Source: an uncultured bacterium
GTDB lineage: Bacteria > Cyanobacteriota > Vampirovibrionia > Gastranaerophilales > Gastranaerophilaceae
NCBI GenBank assembly: GCA_948684385.1
Contig: CAPQCU010000001.1
Span: 186,001-250,000 of the forward strand
DNA: 64,000 nt
Reading direction: 5' to 3'
Part shown: one piece after another, positions 17,956 through 26,669 of the stretch
How the letters are laid out: every line of letters starts with the position of its first letter
Position numbering within the stretch: position 1 is the first letter of the stretch
The notes under the pieces: model-generated
The model's input: the letters and a program-made list of their open reading frames with translations, nothing else
The model's database searches: none
What the model was told of the DNA's origin: nothing
Translations under genes and position numbers: made by a program

Positions 17956-17977
17956 GCTATTCCGAATTCGGAATAGC
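17956..17977. repeat. Perfect 22-bp palindrome
   Basis: GCTATTCC and GGAATAGC arms meet at a central GAATTC with no loop, followed on the plus strand by TTTTAAATAAT. It could end plus-strand transcription running out of the aro operon (antisense to the HAD gene), or serve as an operator for the HAD gene 18 nt away. The lack of a proper loop makes an operator or attachment-like site as plausible as a terminator. Confidence 0.5.
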
Positions 17978-18081
17978 TTTTAAATAATATCATTCTTTAG
18001 CTTATTATGCAAGGATATAATAAGTTGTGCAGAAATACTATAGGTCAATGACCCTAAATATTTGTAAAAAATGTTAACAAG

Positions 18082-18110
18082 TTGAAAAGATTTCTTATGT
18101 AGGCTATTAT
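18082..18110 (+). promoter_or_regulatory. Promoter of the fliF operon
   Basis: TTGAAA (18082-18087), 17 nt, TATTAT (18105-18110), about 30 nt before the fliF start. This is a housekeeping-type promoter; no sigma-28 consensus is visible. An inverted repeat GGTCAATGACC at 18043-18053 lies upstream. Confidence 0.6.
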
Positions 18111-18140
18111 TAATATTGAGAGATTGTGTGCGGGGAGTAC

Positions 18141-19685
18141 ATGGAAAATAATTATTTTGCACTATTAGCAACTGATGTGAAGAAATTATGGAACGGTTTA
18201 GACGGAAACCAGAAGCTTGGAATGCTTGCTTTAATCGTTGTGACAATCGTTTCTGCAACTTTTTTCTTATCAAAAGCAATGGAACCTGACTGGGTTGTTT
18301 TATATTCGGATTTAAATGAAGTTAACGCTATGAGCATTGTTCAGAGCATGAAAAAGAACGGGTATCAGTATAAAGTCTCTGATGACCATTCTTCTATTCT
18401 TGTTCCTTCTAATGTACGCGATGAAATGAGAGTTTTCGTTGCAGAAAATGATTTAATCAAAGGCGGAGATACAGGGTTTGAGCTTCTCGATGATATGCAG
18501 CTGGGCTCAACTGATTTTAAAAACAAGTTAACTAAACAAAGAATTTTTCAAGGCGAGTTAACCCGTTCAATCGAAAAAATTCAGGGTGTAAAATATGCAC
18601 GTGTTCAGCTTGCAGAGCCTGAACGTTCAATTTTTGATGATAATGACGAAAAGCCTACAGCTTCCGTCGTTCTTGTTTTAGAACCGGGTTATAAAATCAA
18701 AAGCTCGCAGGTTAAAGCAATTAAGAATTTAGTTGCTTATGCAGTTCCTAGAATGACTCCGGAACAGGTATTCATCACCGACCAGAACGGAACAAGTCTT
18801 TCAGATGAGACTTCTAAAAATTCAACCGATATGGAAAGTTTTAAAGGCAATCTTGAAAAAGATACAGCAAAAAAAGTTTCAGATGTTCTGGAAAAAATCG
18901 TCGGCAAAGGAAATGTCTCAGTACAGGTTAATGCAGATATCGATTTTAATTCTGCAAAAGCAACAATCGAAAGCTACCATCCTTTAGAAGGCACGGATAA
19001 AGGAGTTATGACAAGCTCTCAGACCGAAGTTGAGACTTACGAAAACCCTAATAATGTGCCTAATCCAAACAATGTTAATCAGAGGAATTTAAATTATTCT
19101 AAACAAAAGACTTCTGTTAATTATAATGTTACAAAAGAAGTCAAGCAGGTTATTTACGCACCGGGCACGGTTAAACGCCTTTCGATTGCGGTTGCAGTGA
19201 ACAAAGTTTTAACTTCTTCAGAAAAAGACGAGATAAAAAATCTTGTGCTTTCAGCAGCCGGAGTTGATTATTCAAGAGGCGACGTGATTTCTGTCTCAGG
19301 ACTTCAGTTTGAAGGTGCAACAATTGATAAGCAGGCGCAGGAAGAGTTTGCTGAACAATATCAGAAAGAACAAATGATGTACTTTATAACATCTTCTGTA
19401 ATTCCTCTTATTGTGGTTCTAATTCTCGGATGTTTCGCTCTTTATATCCTTAAGAACTTCATCTCCAAAATGCCTTCTTCAAGGCGTCAGGATAAAATAG
19501 TTGCTCAGGAGAATATTATTGAGCACCATGAAGAAGTTGAACCGGAAGACGATATGCCGAGAATTGAGCTGAGCAAGAACGAGATTAAGTCTCAGAAGGA
19601 GCAGAGTATAAACGAGATTAACGAAGCGGTAATGGCGTCTCCTGAGGATGCTGCAAAACTCCTGACATCATTTATCAGGGATTAG
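18141..19685 (+). CDS. fliF: Flagellar MS-ring protein FliF
   Basis: 515 residues from ATG at 18141 (GGGGAG just upstream; a GTG at 18126 is less likely). FliF forms the inner-membrane MS ring of the flagellar basal body. Two membrane segments bracket the periplasmic part: residues about 25-43 (LGMLALIVVTIVSATFF) and about 415-440 (ITSSVIPLIVVLILGCFALYI). The YscJ/FliF ring domain shows DWVVLYSDLNE, GFELLDDMQLGSTDF and ARVQLAEPERSIF. The C-terminal FliG-binding tail ends ASPEDAAKLLTSFIRD, so the protein is complete. It heads fliF-fliG-fliH-fliI. Confidence 0.95.
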   Translation: MENNYFALLATDVKKLWNGLDGNQKLGMLALIVVTIVSATFFLSKAMEPDWVVLYSDLNEVNAMSIVQSMKKNGYQYKVSDDHSSILVPSNVRDEMRVFVAENDLIKGGDTGFELLDDMQLGSTDFKNKLTKQRIFQGELTRSIEKIQGVKYARVQLAEPERSIFDDNDEKPTASVVLVLEPGYKIKSSQVKAIKNLVAYAVPRMTPEQVFITDQNGTSLSDETSKNSTDMESFKGNLEKDTAKKVSDVLEKIVGKGNVSVQVNADIDFNSAKATIESYHPLEGTDKGVMTSSQTEVETYENPNNVPNPNNVNQRNLNYSKQKTSVNYNVTKEVKQVIYAPGTVKRLSIAVAVNKVLTSSEKDEIKNLVLSAAGVDYSRGDVISVSGLQFEGATIDKQAQEEFAEQYQKEQMMYFITSSVIPLIVVLILGCFALYILKNFISKMPSSRRQDKIVAQENIIEHHEEVEPEDDMPRIELSKNEIKSQKEQSINEINEAVMASPEDAAKLLTSFIRD

Positions 19686-19802
19686 GGGGGGGGTAAATGG
19701 ATTGGTCTGGTAAATCAACCTACAAGCTGGTAAGAATGGTATAAAGGGGTAAATGAAGGGGTTGGGAAGTTCAACCTACAAACTAGTAAGAATGGTATAG
19801 AA
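19685..19802 (+). repeat. G9 tract and tandem 56-57 bp repeat before fliG
   Basis: A run of nine G begins at the last base of the fliF stop codon (19685-19693). It is followed by two imperfect direct repeats, 19690-19745 and 19746-19802, each starting GGGGTAAATG, sharing CAACCTACAA and ending TAAGAATGGTATA. No gene is seen here; the second repeat runs into the fliG start. It may hold translation or transcription signals for fliG, whose start lacks a good Shine-Dalgarno. Confidence 0.7.
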
Positions 19803-19803
19803 A

Positions 19804-20853
19804 ATGGGTATTGAAGAAATAAAAAAAGCGAAAGAAGAAGCAAAGAAGACGTTAACGCGCCCGAGTCAGAAGGTTGCTGCGCTTTTAATCGCGCTTGGAC
19901 CAACAACAGCTTCTGAAATTCTTAAAAATATAAAAGACGAAGATTTGCTCGAACAAATCACTCTTGATATTGCTAATCTAGGCAAGATTTCTGACGAAGA
20001 CTTAAACGATGTTTTGAATGAGTTCAAAACAGTTTTTCAGGCAAGAAACTACATCGCTCAAGGCGGTGTAGGATACGCAAAACAGCTCCTTGCGCAAACT
20101 TACGGTGATGCAGAGGCTTCGAAACTCTTAGAAAAAGTTAACTCCATGGTTAACACTAACCCGTTTTATTTCCTTAACGAAGCTGACCCATCACAGCTTG
20201 CAAACACTTTTTCTTCAGAAAACCCGCAGCTTCTTGCTTTGATTTTGGCTTATTTAAGACCGCAGCAGGCAGCTCAGGTTCTGGCGTTTCTGCCTCCGGA
20301 TATTCAGGCTGTTGTTTCAATGCGGATTGCCGATATGACACCTACGAACCCTGAAATCCTTTCTACAATTGAAGATATCGTTGAACGTAAGTTTTCTGCT
20401 CTGCTTGTTCAGGATTTTTCAAACGCAGGCGGCGTCGAGTCTCTTGCAAATATCTTAAACTGCTGCGACAGAGGTACAGAAAAGAATATTATGGAATGGC
20501 TGGATATCGAAAACCAGCAGATGGCTCAGGAAGTACGCGATTTGATGTTCGTATTCGAAGATATTATTATCCTCGACGACAGAGCTATTCAAAGGCTGCT
20601 TAGAGAAGTTGATTCTAAACAGCTTGCTCTTGCTCTTAAAGGTACTAAAGACGAAATCAAAGACAAAATCTTTAAGAATATGTCCGAAAGAGCACGCCAG
20701 ATGCTTGCTGACGATATGGAATACCTCGGACCAGTTAGAGCGAAAGAAGTTCAGGAAGCTCAAACAGGTATTGTTAATTCTATCAGAACTCTTGAAGCAA
20801 CCGGCGAAATTACTATTACACGTGCAAGTGTTGAGGATGAGTTAATTGAGTAG
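19804..20853 (+). CDS. fliG: Flagellar motor switch protein FliG
   Basis: 349 residues. FliG sits on the MS ring, transmits torque from the stator and couples to FliM for switching. N-terminal QKVAALLIALGPTTASEILKN binds FliF, the middle EHPQ-equivalent region is represented by FSSENPQLLALILAYLRPQQAAQVLAFLP, and the C-terminal torque helix carries alternating charges in DDRAIQRLLREVDSKQLALALKG. The N-terminus has a short charged extension (EEIKKAKEEAKKTL) before the conserved part. The stop overlaps the fliH start by 8 nt. Confidence 0.95.
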   Translation: MGIEEIKKAKEEAKKTLTRPSQKVAALLIALGPTTASEILKNIKDEDLLEQITLDIANLGKISDEDLNDVLNEFKTVFQARNYIAQGGVGYAKQLLAQTYGDAEASKLLEKVNSMVNTNPFYFLNEADPSQLANTFSSENPQLLALILAYLRPQQAAQVLAFLPPDIQAVVSMRIADMTPTNPEILSTIEDIVERKFSALLVQDFSNAGGVESLANILNCCDRGTEKNIMEWLDIENQQMAQEVRDLMFVFEDIIILDDRAIQRLLREVDSKQLALALKGTKDEIKDKIFKNMSERARQMLADDMEYLGPVRAKEVQEAQTGIVNSIRTLEATGEITITRASVEDELIE

Positions 20854-21604
20854 CAACAGAATAAAATCCGGAGAAATTCAGATTGGCGGAAATTACGTCC
20901 TGCCAATTGAACAAACGCGTGTTACCAGACAGCAGGCTAAAGTTCAACAGATAATCGAAGAAACCGACGCCAAAGCCCAGCAGATTATAAACGACGCTCA
21001 AAATAAATCGCAAATTGTTATTCAGGCTGCTAATACCGAGGCTGAAACGATTATTCAAAACGCGAGGAAAAAAGCTGAGCAGGAATACGAAACAATTAAA
21101 AATCAGGCTTATCAGGAAGGGTTTAAGAAAGGTGAACAGGACGGACTTTATAAGTTCCAAAACGACGCTGCTGAAGGAGTTAAATCACTTGATACGCTTG
21201 CTTCAAGCGCGTTTGAACTAAAGAAAAATATCATCGACTCAGCTTCACGTGATATTGTTGAACTTGTCTCTGCGATTGCTGATAAAGTCTGCCATCAGAA
21301 GTTTGATGACGAAGTTTTATACAAAATAACCGTTGACGCAATTAAACAGCTTAATGACAAGGAAAATATTACAATTATTGTTAATCCTGAACTTGTAGAG
21401 AGGATTAACGCACTTGTTTCAGACTTTAGAGCGGAGTTTCCAAAGCTAGAGACTTTAAAGATTTTAGAAGATGTTTCACTTTCTGCAGACGGAGTAATTG
21501 TGGAAACTCCTGATACAAGACTTGACTCACGGGTTTCTGTTCAGATAGCGGAAATTGCCGAAAAATTTTTGACAGGCGCAAATGATGGATTGGAACAAGA
21601 ATAA
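20846..21604 (+). CDS. fliH: Flagellar assembly protein FliH
   Basis: 252 residues. FliH is the stator-like regulator of the export ATPase FliI. The central part (about 30-100) is a long amphipathic coiled coil rich in Gln and Ala (AKVQQIIEETDAKAQQIIND), followed by the FliH/HrpE-type C-terminal domain (RDIVELVSAIADKVCHQK, ENITIIVNPELVERI). It uses TTG at 20846, overlapping the fliG stop by 8 nt with GAGG upstream. It overlaps fliI by 23 nt, which suggests tight coupling of the FliH:FliI ratio. Confidence 0.88.
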   Translation: MSSNRIKSGEIQIGGNYVLPIEQTRVTRQQAKVQQIIEETDAKAQQIINDAQNKSQIVIQAANTEAETIIQNARKKAEQEYETIKNQAYQEGFKKGEQDGLYKFQNDAAEGVKSLDTLASSAFELKKNIIDSASRDIVELVSAIADKVCHQKFDDEVLYKITVDAIKQLNDKENITIIVNPELVERINALVSDFRAEFPKLETLKILEDVSLSADGVIVETPDTRLDSRVSVQIAEIAEKFLTGANDGLEQE

Positions 21605-22898
21605 ATACTTAGACATAATCAAAAACACTCAGACCATCAAAGAAATCGGGAAGATTACCGAAATCATCGGACTTACGATTGAATCAGACGGCCCGAAGTC
21701 TTCGATTGGCGACCTGTGCTATATTTACAATAATTACAACGACAAACCGACTATGGCGGAAGTTGTCGGGTTTAAACGCGACAAAATCCTTTTGATGCCT
21801 CTAGCTTCTCCGGATGGAATTCACCCCGGAGCGCTTGTTGTTAATACAGGCGGAGCAATGAAAATCGGAGTCGGAAACCAGCTGATTGGAAGAGTTTTAG
21901 ACGGGCTCGGAAGACCGATTGATACTCTGGGCGAGATAAGATTTTCTGAATACCGCTCAACAAGAGCAGATGCAATTAACCCTTTAAAAAGAAAAAGGAT
22001 TACAGAACCGCTTTCGCTTGGAATAAAATCGATTGACGGATTTATGACCGTCGGAAAAGGTCAGAGAATGGGGATTTTTGCAGGCTCAGGTGTCGGAAAA
22101 AGCACCACAATCGGTATGATGGCAAAAAACACTTCTGCAGACTTAAACGTAATTGCTCTGATTGGTGAACGCGGAAGAGAAGTAAAAGAATTTATTGAAG
22201 AAATCTTAGGGCCGGAAGGAATGAAACGCTCAATTGTAATTGCAGCAACTTCCGAACAGCCTTCGCTTGTGAAGATTAAAGCAGCTTTTGTTGCGACTTC
22301 GATTGCAGAATATTTTAGAGACAAAGGCTTAGATGTGCTTTTTATGCTTGACAGCGTAACCCGTATTGCAATGGCACAGAGAGAAGTCGGGCTTGCAATC
22401 GGCGAACCGCCTGCAACGAGAGGTTACACGCCGTCTGTTTTTGCGCTTATGCCAAAGCTAATGGAAAGAGCCGGAACAAACGAAGTCGGAACGATTACAG
22501 GGCTTTATACCGTTTTGGTTGAAGGTGATGACTTTAACGAGCCGATTTCGGATACTGCAAGAAGTATTCTGGACGGGCACATAGTGCTTTCACGTGATTT
22601 GGCTCACAAAAACCATTATCCGGCTGTTGATGTGCTTCAATCTTTGAGCAGGGTCATGGGTGATGTAACAGCAAAAGAACACAGGGCTGCTGCGGGTAAT
22701 TTGAGAAATCTGCTTGCTGTGCATAAGAAGAACGAAGATTTGATAAACATCGGCGCTTACGTAAAAGGCTCCGACCCTGCTTGCGATAAAGCGATTGCCA
22801 TGATGGCAGAGATTAACGGGTTTTTACTCCAGTCGACTGACGACAAGATTGATTACGAAGAAACAATAAATAAACTTTTGCAGCTAGGCGCAAACTAG
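21582..22898 (+). CDS. fliI: Flagellar export ATPase FliI
   Basis: 438 residues, F1-beta-like ATPase powering flagellar protein export. Walker A is GSGVGKST near residues 167-174, Walker B is DVLFMLDSVTR, and GEPPATRGYTPSVF is the type III ATPase signature; ALIGERGREVKEF follows the P-loop. The protein is full length. It ends the fliFGHI cluster; the remaining basal-body, hook and filament genes are outside the window. Its TAG stop (22896-22898) forms the first three bases of the -35 hexamer of the module D peptide promoter. Confidence 0.96.
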   Translation: MMDWNKNKYLDIIKNTQTIKEIGKITEIIGLTIESDGPKSSIGDLCYIYNNYNDKPTMAEVVGFKRDKILLMPLASPDGIHPGALVVNTGGAMKIGVGNQLIGRVLDGLGRPIDTLGEIRFSEYRSTRADAINPLKRKRITEPLSLGIKSIDGFMTVGKGQRMGIFAGSGVGKSTTIGMMAKNTSADLNVIALIGERGREVKEFIEEILGPEGMKRSIVIAATSEQPSLVKIKAAFVATSIAEYFRDKGLDVLFMLDSVTRIAMAQREVGLAIGEPPATRGYTPSVFALMPKLMERAGTNEVGTITGLYTVLVEGDDFNEPISDTARSILDGHIVLSRDLAHKNHYPAVDVLQSLSRVMGDVTAKEHRAAAGNLRNLLAVHKKNEDLINIGAYVKGSDPACDKAIAMMAEINGFLLQSTDDKIDYEETINKLLQLGAN

Positions 22899-22998
22899 AC
22901 AATATATTAAAAGTATTGTAAAATAAAAACGGGTAGTACCCGCACCAACCCTCCGTACACGAAACACTAAGAAATCGATGGAGAAGGGAGGTGAAAAT

Positions 22999-23064
22999 GT
23001 GATTGACAAAATAATAATGCTACTAATCGTAGCAACGCTATTCATAGTAGCATTTAAACTGTAA
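22999..23064 (+). CDS. Small hydrophobic peptide, module D (candidate type I toxin)
   Basis: A 21-residue peptide starting at GTG (22999): (M)IDKIIMLLIVATLFIVAFKL. GGGAGG at 22986-22991 lies 7 nt upstream. The promoter is TAGACA (22896-22901), 17 nt, TAAAAT (22919-22924), so the leader is about 65 nt; CCTCC at 22950-22954 in the leader can pair with the GGAGG of the Shine-Dalgarno. An ATG at 22997 reads straight into TGA and is not a start. Sequence is closest to the module C peptide. Confidence 0.6.
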   Translation: MIDKIIMLLIVATLFIVAFKL

Positions 23065-23123
23065 ATCATAGGGTACTAAGCGAAGCTCTGAGGAAGTAGC
23101 ATTTCTTCAGGGCTTCCCCCTAT
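23006..23123 (-). ncRNA. Antisense RNA of module D (candidate type I antitoxin)
   Basis: Minus-strand promoter TTGACA (23153-23158), 17 nt, AATAAT (23130-23135), located 2 nt past the stop of the PHP gene. The RNA crosses the peptide gene and terminates in it: arms at 23045-23051 and 23019-23025, then a T-rich tail. ACTAAG occurs at 22966-22971 in the peptide mRNA leader and again at 23075-23080, giving a 6-nt cognate pairing site. Confidence 0.55.
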
Positions 23124-23160
23124 GTATACATTATTGACTATTAAGCTCTTTTTGTCAAGT

Positions 23161-23982
23161 TCACACCTTGAGATGACTAAGTATCGTTAATTTTTCGTTC
23201 TCGATAAACTCTTCTTCTGTATTCAGCCTGCCTGCAGGGATATCTTTATTTTTCCCGTGGTAATCACTTCCGCCGGAAATCAAAAGCCCGTATTTTTCGG
23301 CACACTCGACAAGAAACCTGATTTCTTTCATATTGTATCTGGAATAATAACATTCAAGCCCTTGTATAAGAGCGGACATCTTATCAAGCTCTGGCAAAAA
23401 CTCTTCTTTGGAAAGATGCCTTTCGCCTTCTCCCCCGAGAGGATGCGCCCAAACAGGAATTCCGCCTGCAGAGATTATCGCTCTCACCGCTTCTTCTCCG
23501 TCAAACCTCGTATTTCCGGTTTTACAATCATCAAGGTATTTTTTCATAGCTTCAATATTATTAGAAGCCAGACCGCGATTGACCAGAACATTCGCAAGAT
23601 GAGTTTTTACAACACTTTTACGGGAGTAAAGCCAATCAAGTTCATCTTTTGTAAGCTCAATTCCATGAACTTCTTTTAAATACTTAATCCGCGTTTCAAG
23701 CTTTTGCCTGCGCAAAATTTTTCCTTTTTCAATCAAAGCGCTAAGTTCCGGATTATCTATATCAACACCGTAACCCAGAATATGACATTTTATTTTTCCG
23801 CACAGACAAGTTAACTCCACGCCCCTTATGTAGTCGCCTTTTAAGCTTCTGCAGCCTTCGACGGTATCGTGGTCAGTCAGCGCAAACAGGTCAACTCCGG
23901 CTTTTTTCATAATTTCCGAAAGTTTTAAAGCATCATCACTGCCGTCAGAACAATTTGAATGGACATGTAAATCTACTTTCAT
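23161..23982 (-). CDS. PHP-domain phosphoesterase (YciV/RNase AM type)
   Basis: 273 residues of the polymerase-and-histidinol-phosphatase family. Metal ligands appear in DLHVHSNCSDGSDDALKL (residues 3-20), ALTDHDTVEGC, the WAHPLGGEGERH segment and GLLISGGSDYHG near the C-terminus. Relatives such as YciV act as 5'-3' exoribonuclease or 3',5'-nucleotide bisphosphate phosphatase; which applies here cannot be told. It overlaps murF by 4 nt and is read from the same transcript. Confidence 0.85.
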   Translation of the reverse strand: MKVDLHVHSNCSDGSDDALKLSEIMKKAGVDLFALTDHDTVEGCRSLKGDYIRGVELTCLCGKIKCHILGYGVDIDNPELSALIEKGKILRRQKLETRIKYLKEVHGIELTKDELDWLYSRKSVVKTHLANVLVNRGLASNNIEAMKKYLDDCKTGNTRFDGEEAVRAIISAGGIPVWAHPLGGEGERHLSKEEFLPELDKMSALIQGLECYYSRYNMKEIRFLVECAEKYGLLISGGSDYHGKNKDIPAGRLNTEEEFIENEKLTILSHLKV

Positions 23983-25271
23983 TTCAGCCTTTCGATTATT
24001 TGCTCAAATTTCATACTTCTTGAAGCTTTCAAAAATATTTTCGATTTTTTATCAAGAGTTTTTATAAAACTTACTGCATCTTCTATTGTCTCAAAGTGTT
24101 TTGCAGGGCAGGTTTTGACCTCGTCAGTAATGTATCTTGAAAGAGTTCCGACTGACAAAATCATTGTATCCGGTTTCAAGTTCTTATGCGAGTTAATATA
24201 CTCTCCAAGTTCTCTGTGGTATTTGATTTCATCATCTCCAAGCTCGCCCATGTCACCGAGGATAACAACCGCATTTTTATAAAGCTCAAAAATCGTATCT
24301 GCAAACGCTCTCATTGACTCAGGATTTGCATTATAGCTGTCGTTTATAATCTCAAACCCGCCTGCGTTTACAGCTTCCCAGCGTTTTTCTATCGGTTTGT
24401 ATTTCTTTAATCCTGCTTGAATTTCGCTTACTTTCATTCCGAGCTTAAGCCCTGTATTAATTGCACTCAGGGCGTTTTCAATATTATAATCACCGCCGAC
24501 ATTAAGCTCATAAATATTGCCTTTATATTCGAACTTAGAATAGTGTTCCGATTTTTCTAAGATTTTAACATCCCTAATCGAATAAAAAATCTTTTCTCCG
24601 TCAAATTCAACAGTATTTCTAATAAGCTCGTCATCATGCGCAATAAAAGTTTTTCCGCGCTGGTACTTAACGATTTCACATTTAGCTTTCGCAATATTTT
24701 CACGCGAGCCGAGCCTTCCGATATGGGCAGTTCCTACGTTTGAAATAATCGTAATATCAGGTTCCGAGTATTTTGACAAAAGTTCGATTTCTCCTAATCC
24801 GCGCATACCCATTTCCAGTACAAGGACTTCGGTATCATCCGGTGTCTCAAAAATTGTCTGACAAAGTCCGATTTCGTTATTGTGATTAAGAGGTGTTTTA
24901 AAAGTCTTAAACTTTTCTGAAAGCGTTGCAGCAACAAGTTCTTTTGTGGTTGTTTTTCCGGAGCTTCCGGTAATTGCAACGACTGTAAAATCGAGTTTTC
25001 TGCGTCTAAAGTTTGCACATTGAAGATAAGCAGTAAGAGTATCTTTAACCTGCAAATGTCCGTCTGTTCTTGTACAAAACGCTCCGACTGCGCCTTTTTC
25101 CAGAGCCTGATTAATAAATTTTTCGCCGTCAAAACTTGCTCCTTTTAAAGGCAGATAAAAATCGCCCTTCTGAATAGTTCTTGTGTCAGTAGAAATTTTG
25201 ACATCTAAGCTTTCATCAATTTCTTTTAAAACTTTTGCGCCTGTTGCGCTTATTAAATCTTTAATATCCAT
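23979..25271 (-). CDS. murF: UDP-MurNAc-tripeptide--D-Ala-D-Ala ligase
   Basis: 430 residues. MurF adds D-Ala-D-Ala to the UDP-MurNAc tripeptide, the last cytoplasmic step in making the peptidoglycan pentapeptide. The ATP-binding loop is ITGSSGKTTTK (residues 100-110). Other Mur ligase motifs are LNHNNEIGLCQTIF, EMGMRGLGEIELLSKY, HIGRLGSRENIAKAK, NIENALSAIN and NDSYNANPESMRAF. It has its own divergent promoter shared with mnmE and a probably leaderless start. Confidence 0.95.
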   Translation of the reverse strand: MDIKDLISATGAKVLKEIDESLDVKISTDTRTIQKGDFYLPLKGASFDGEKFINQALEKGAVGAFCTRTDGHLQVKDTLTAYLQCANFRRRKLDFTVVAITGSSGKTTTKELVAATLSEKFKTFKTPLNHNNEIGLCQTIFETPDDTEVLVLEMGMRGLGEIELLSKYSEPDITIISNVGTAHIGRLGSRENIAKAKCEIVKYQRGKTFIAHDDELIRNTVEFDGEKIFYSIRDVKILEKSEHYSKFEYKGNIYELNVGGDYNIENALSAINTGLKLGMKVSEIQAGLKKYKPIEKRWEAVNAGGFEIINDSYNANPESMRAFADTIFELYKNAVVILGDMGELGDDEIKYHRELGEYINSHKNLKPDTMILSVGTLSRYITDEVKTCPAKHFETIEDAVSFIKTLDKKSKIFLKASRSMKFEQIIERLK

Positions 25272-25278
25272 AATACTT

Positions 25279-25284
25279 ACTATA
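25279..25284 (-). promoter_or_regulatory. -10 for leaderless murF
   Basis: On the minus strand TATAGT lies 7 nt before the ATG at 25271, without a ribosome-binding site. It shares a 42-bp intergenic region with the divergent mnmE promoter. Confidence 0.45.
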
Positions 25285-25298
25285 CTACAAAATAATAG

Positions 25299-25307
25299 TG
25301 GTATAAT
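25299..25307 (+). promoter_or_regulatory. Extended -10 for leaderless mnmE
   Basis: TGGTATAAT ends 6 nt before the ATG at 25314. No ribosome-binding site is present. Confidence 0.55.
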
Positions 25308-25313
25308 AAATTT

Positions 25314-26648
25314 ATGAACATTTTAGAAGAATTTGACACAATAGCAGCTCCCGCGACTCCAATGGGAGCGGGCGGAGTAGGAATAATAAGGATTTCAGGC
25401 GAAAAAGCGTTTGAAATCATCGGAAAGATTTTTACAAATCCGGATTTTCAACCGCGGAAATTTAACCACGGCTGGATAATCGACGGTGATACACGCATTG
25501 ATGATGTAATTGTGCTTCCTTTTTTTGCTCCAAACAGCTACACGGGAGAAGACGTAGTCGAAATCCAGTGTCACGGCGGAGTACAGGTTGTTAAAAACAT
25601 TCTTAATCTTGTTTTAAAAAACGGAGCAAGGCTTGCTGAGAAAGGCGAGTTCACAAAACGCGCGTTTCTAAATAAGCGAATGGATTTATCACAGGCAGAG
25701 TCTGTTGCAGATATTATCCACTCAAAAACCGGTGAGTTTGCGAAAGTTTCTATGAAAAACTTATCCGGAGTTTTGAAAGAAAAGATTAACGATATAAGAA
25801 ACGATATCTTTGAAGTTCTCTCTAAAATCACCGCAGGGATTGATTTTCCGGAAGATGTAAGAGAGCCTGAGTATTCATATTTAACAGAAAGATTTGAAAA
25901 CATAATCACACAAATCGACAGTGTTTTAGCCGGAGCAAACACATCAAACATTTTCCGTCAGGGCGCTTCCGTCGCGATTGTCGGAAAGCCGAATGTCGGC
26001 AAATCGTCTTTGTTCAACGCGCTTTTGAACCTCGAAAGAGCAATCGTAACAGACATTGCAGGCACTACAAGAGATGTTTTGCGCGAAACTCTTGACTTAG
26101 GCATACCGGTAACTCTGGTTGACACAGCAGGAATTCGCGAAGACGAAGAAGTTTCAAAAGTCGAAAAAATCGGGATTGAATACTCAAAACAATCATTGGA
26201 TGAAGCGGATTTAGTTTTATTTATTTACGACGCTTCAAAAGGCTTAGACTCCGACGACAAGGAAGTTTTAGAGCTTTTGAAAGACAAAAACCATATTGTT
26301 ATCTCAAACAAATCCGATTTAGTCACAGAGAGAAACCCTGAAGCGCTTTGCGTTTCTGCGCTTAGCGGAGAAGGTGTATCTGAGCTTAAAGAACTTTTGA
26401 AGAAAAAAGTTTGCGATATCGAGCCTGAGAATTTGGAGTTTGTTACAAACACGCGTCAGCAAGAGTGTTTGAAGAAAGCCCGCGCATCAATGGAGCAAGC
26501 ATTTCTGGCTGCAAGTTTGCATGAGCTTCAGGACTTGATTTCGATTGACGTAAAATCAGCAATACTGGCTCTTGATGAGCTTACAGGAGAGCTGGTTACA
26601 GACAATATCTTAGAAAATATTTTTGAGCATTTCTGCATCGGTAAATAG
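25314..26648 (+). CDS. mnmE: tRNA modification GTPase MnmE
   Basis: 444 residues. With MnmG it installs the 5-carboxymethylaminomethyl group on wobble U34 of certain tRNAs. The N-terminal folate-binding domain has GAGGVGIIRISG and SYTGEDVVEIQCHGG; the inserted G domain has GKPNVGKSS (about 222-230), TDIAGTTRDV, DTAGIRE and SNKSD. The C-terminal helical domain ends with the required CIGK, so the catalytic Cys is present. Complete single-gene transcript. Confidence 0.97.
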   Translation: MNILEEFDTIAAPATPMGAGGVGIIRISGEKAFEIIGKIFTNPDFQPRKFNHGWIIDGDTRIDDVIVLPFFAPNSYTGEDVVEIQCHGGVQVVKNILNLVLKNGARLAEKGEFTKRAFLNKRMDLSQAESVADIIHSKTGEFAKVSMKNLSGVLKEKINDIRNDIFEVLSKITAGIDFPEDVREPEYSYLTERFENIITQIDSVLAGANTSNIFRQGASVAIVGKPNVGKSSLFNALLNLERAIVTDIAGTTRDVLRETLDLGIPVTLVDTAGIREDEEVSKVEKIGIEYSKQSLDEADLVLFIYDASKGLDSDDKEVLELLKDKNHIVISNKSDLVTERNPEALCVSALSGEGVSELKELLKKKVCDIEPENLEFVTNTRQQECLKKARASMEQAFLAASLHELQDLISIDVKSAILALDELTGELVTDNILENIFEHFCIGK

Positions 26649-26669
26649 TGCTGCGCAGTTTTATTAGTA

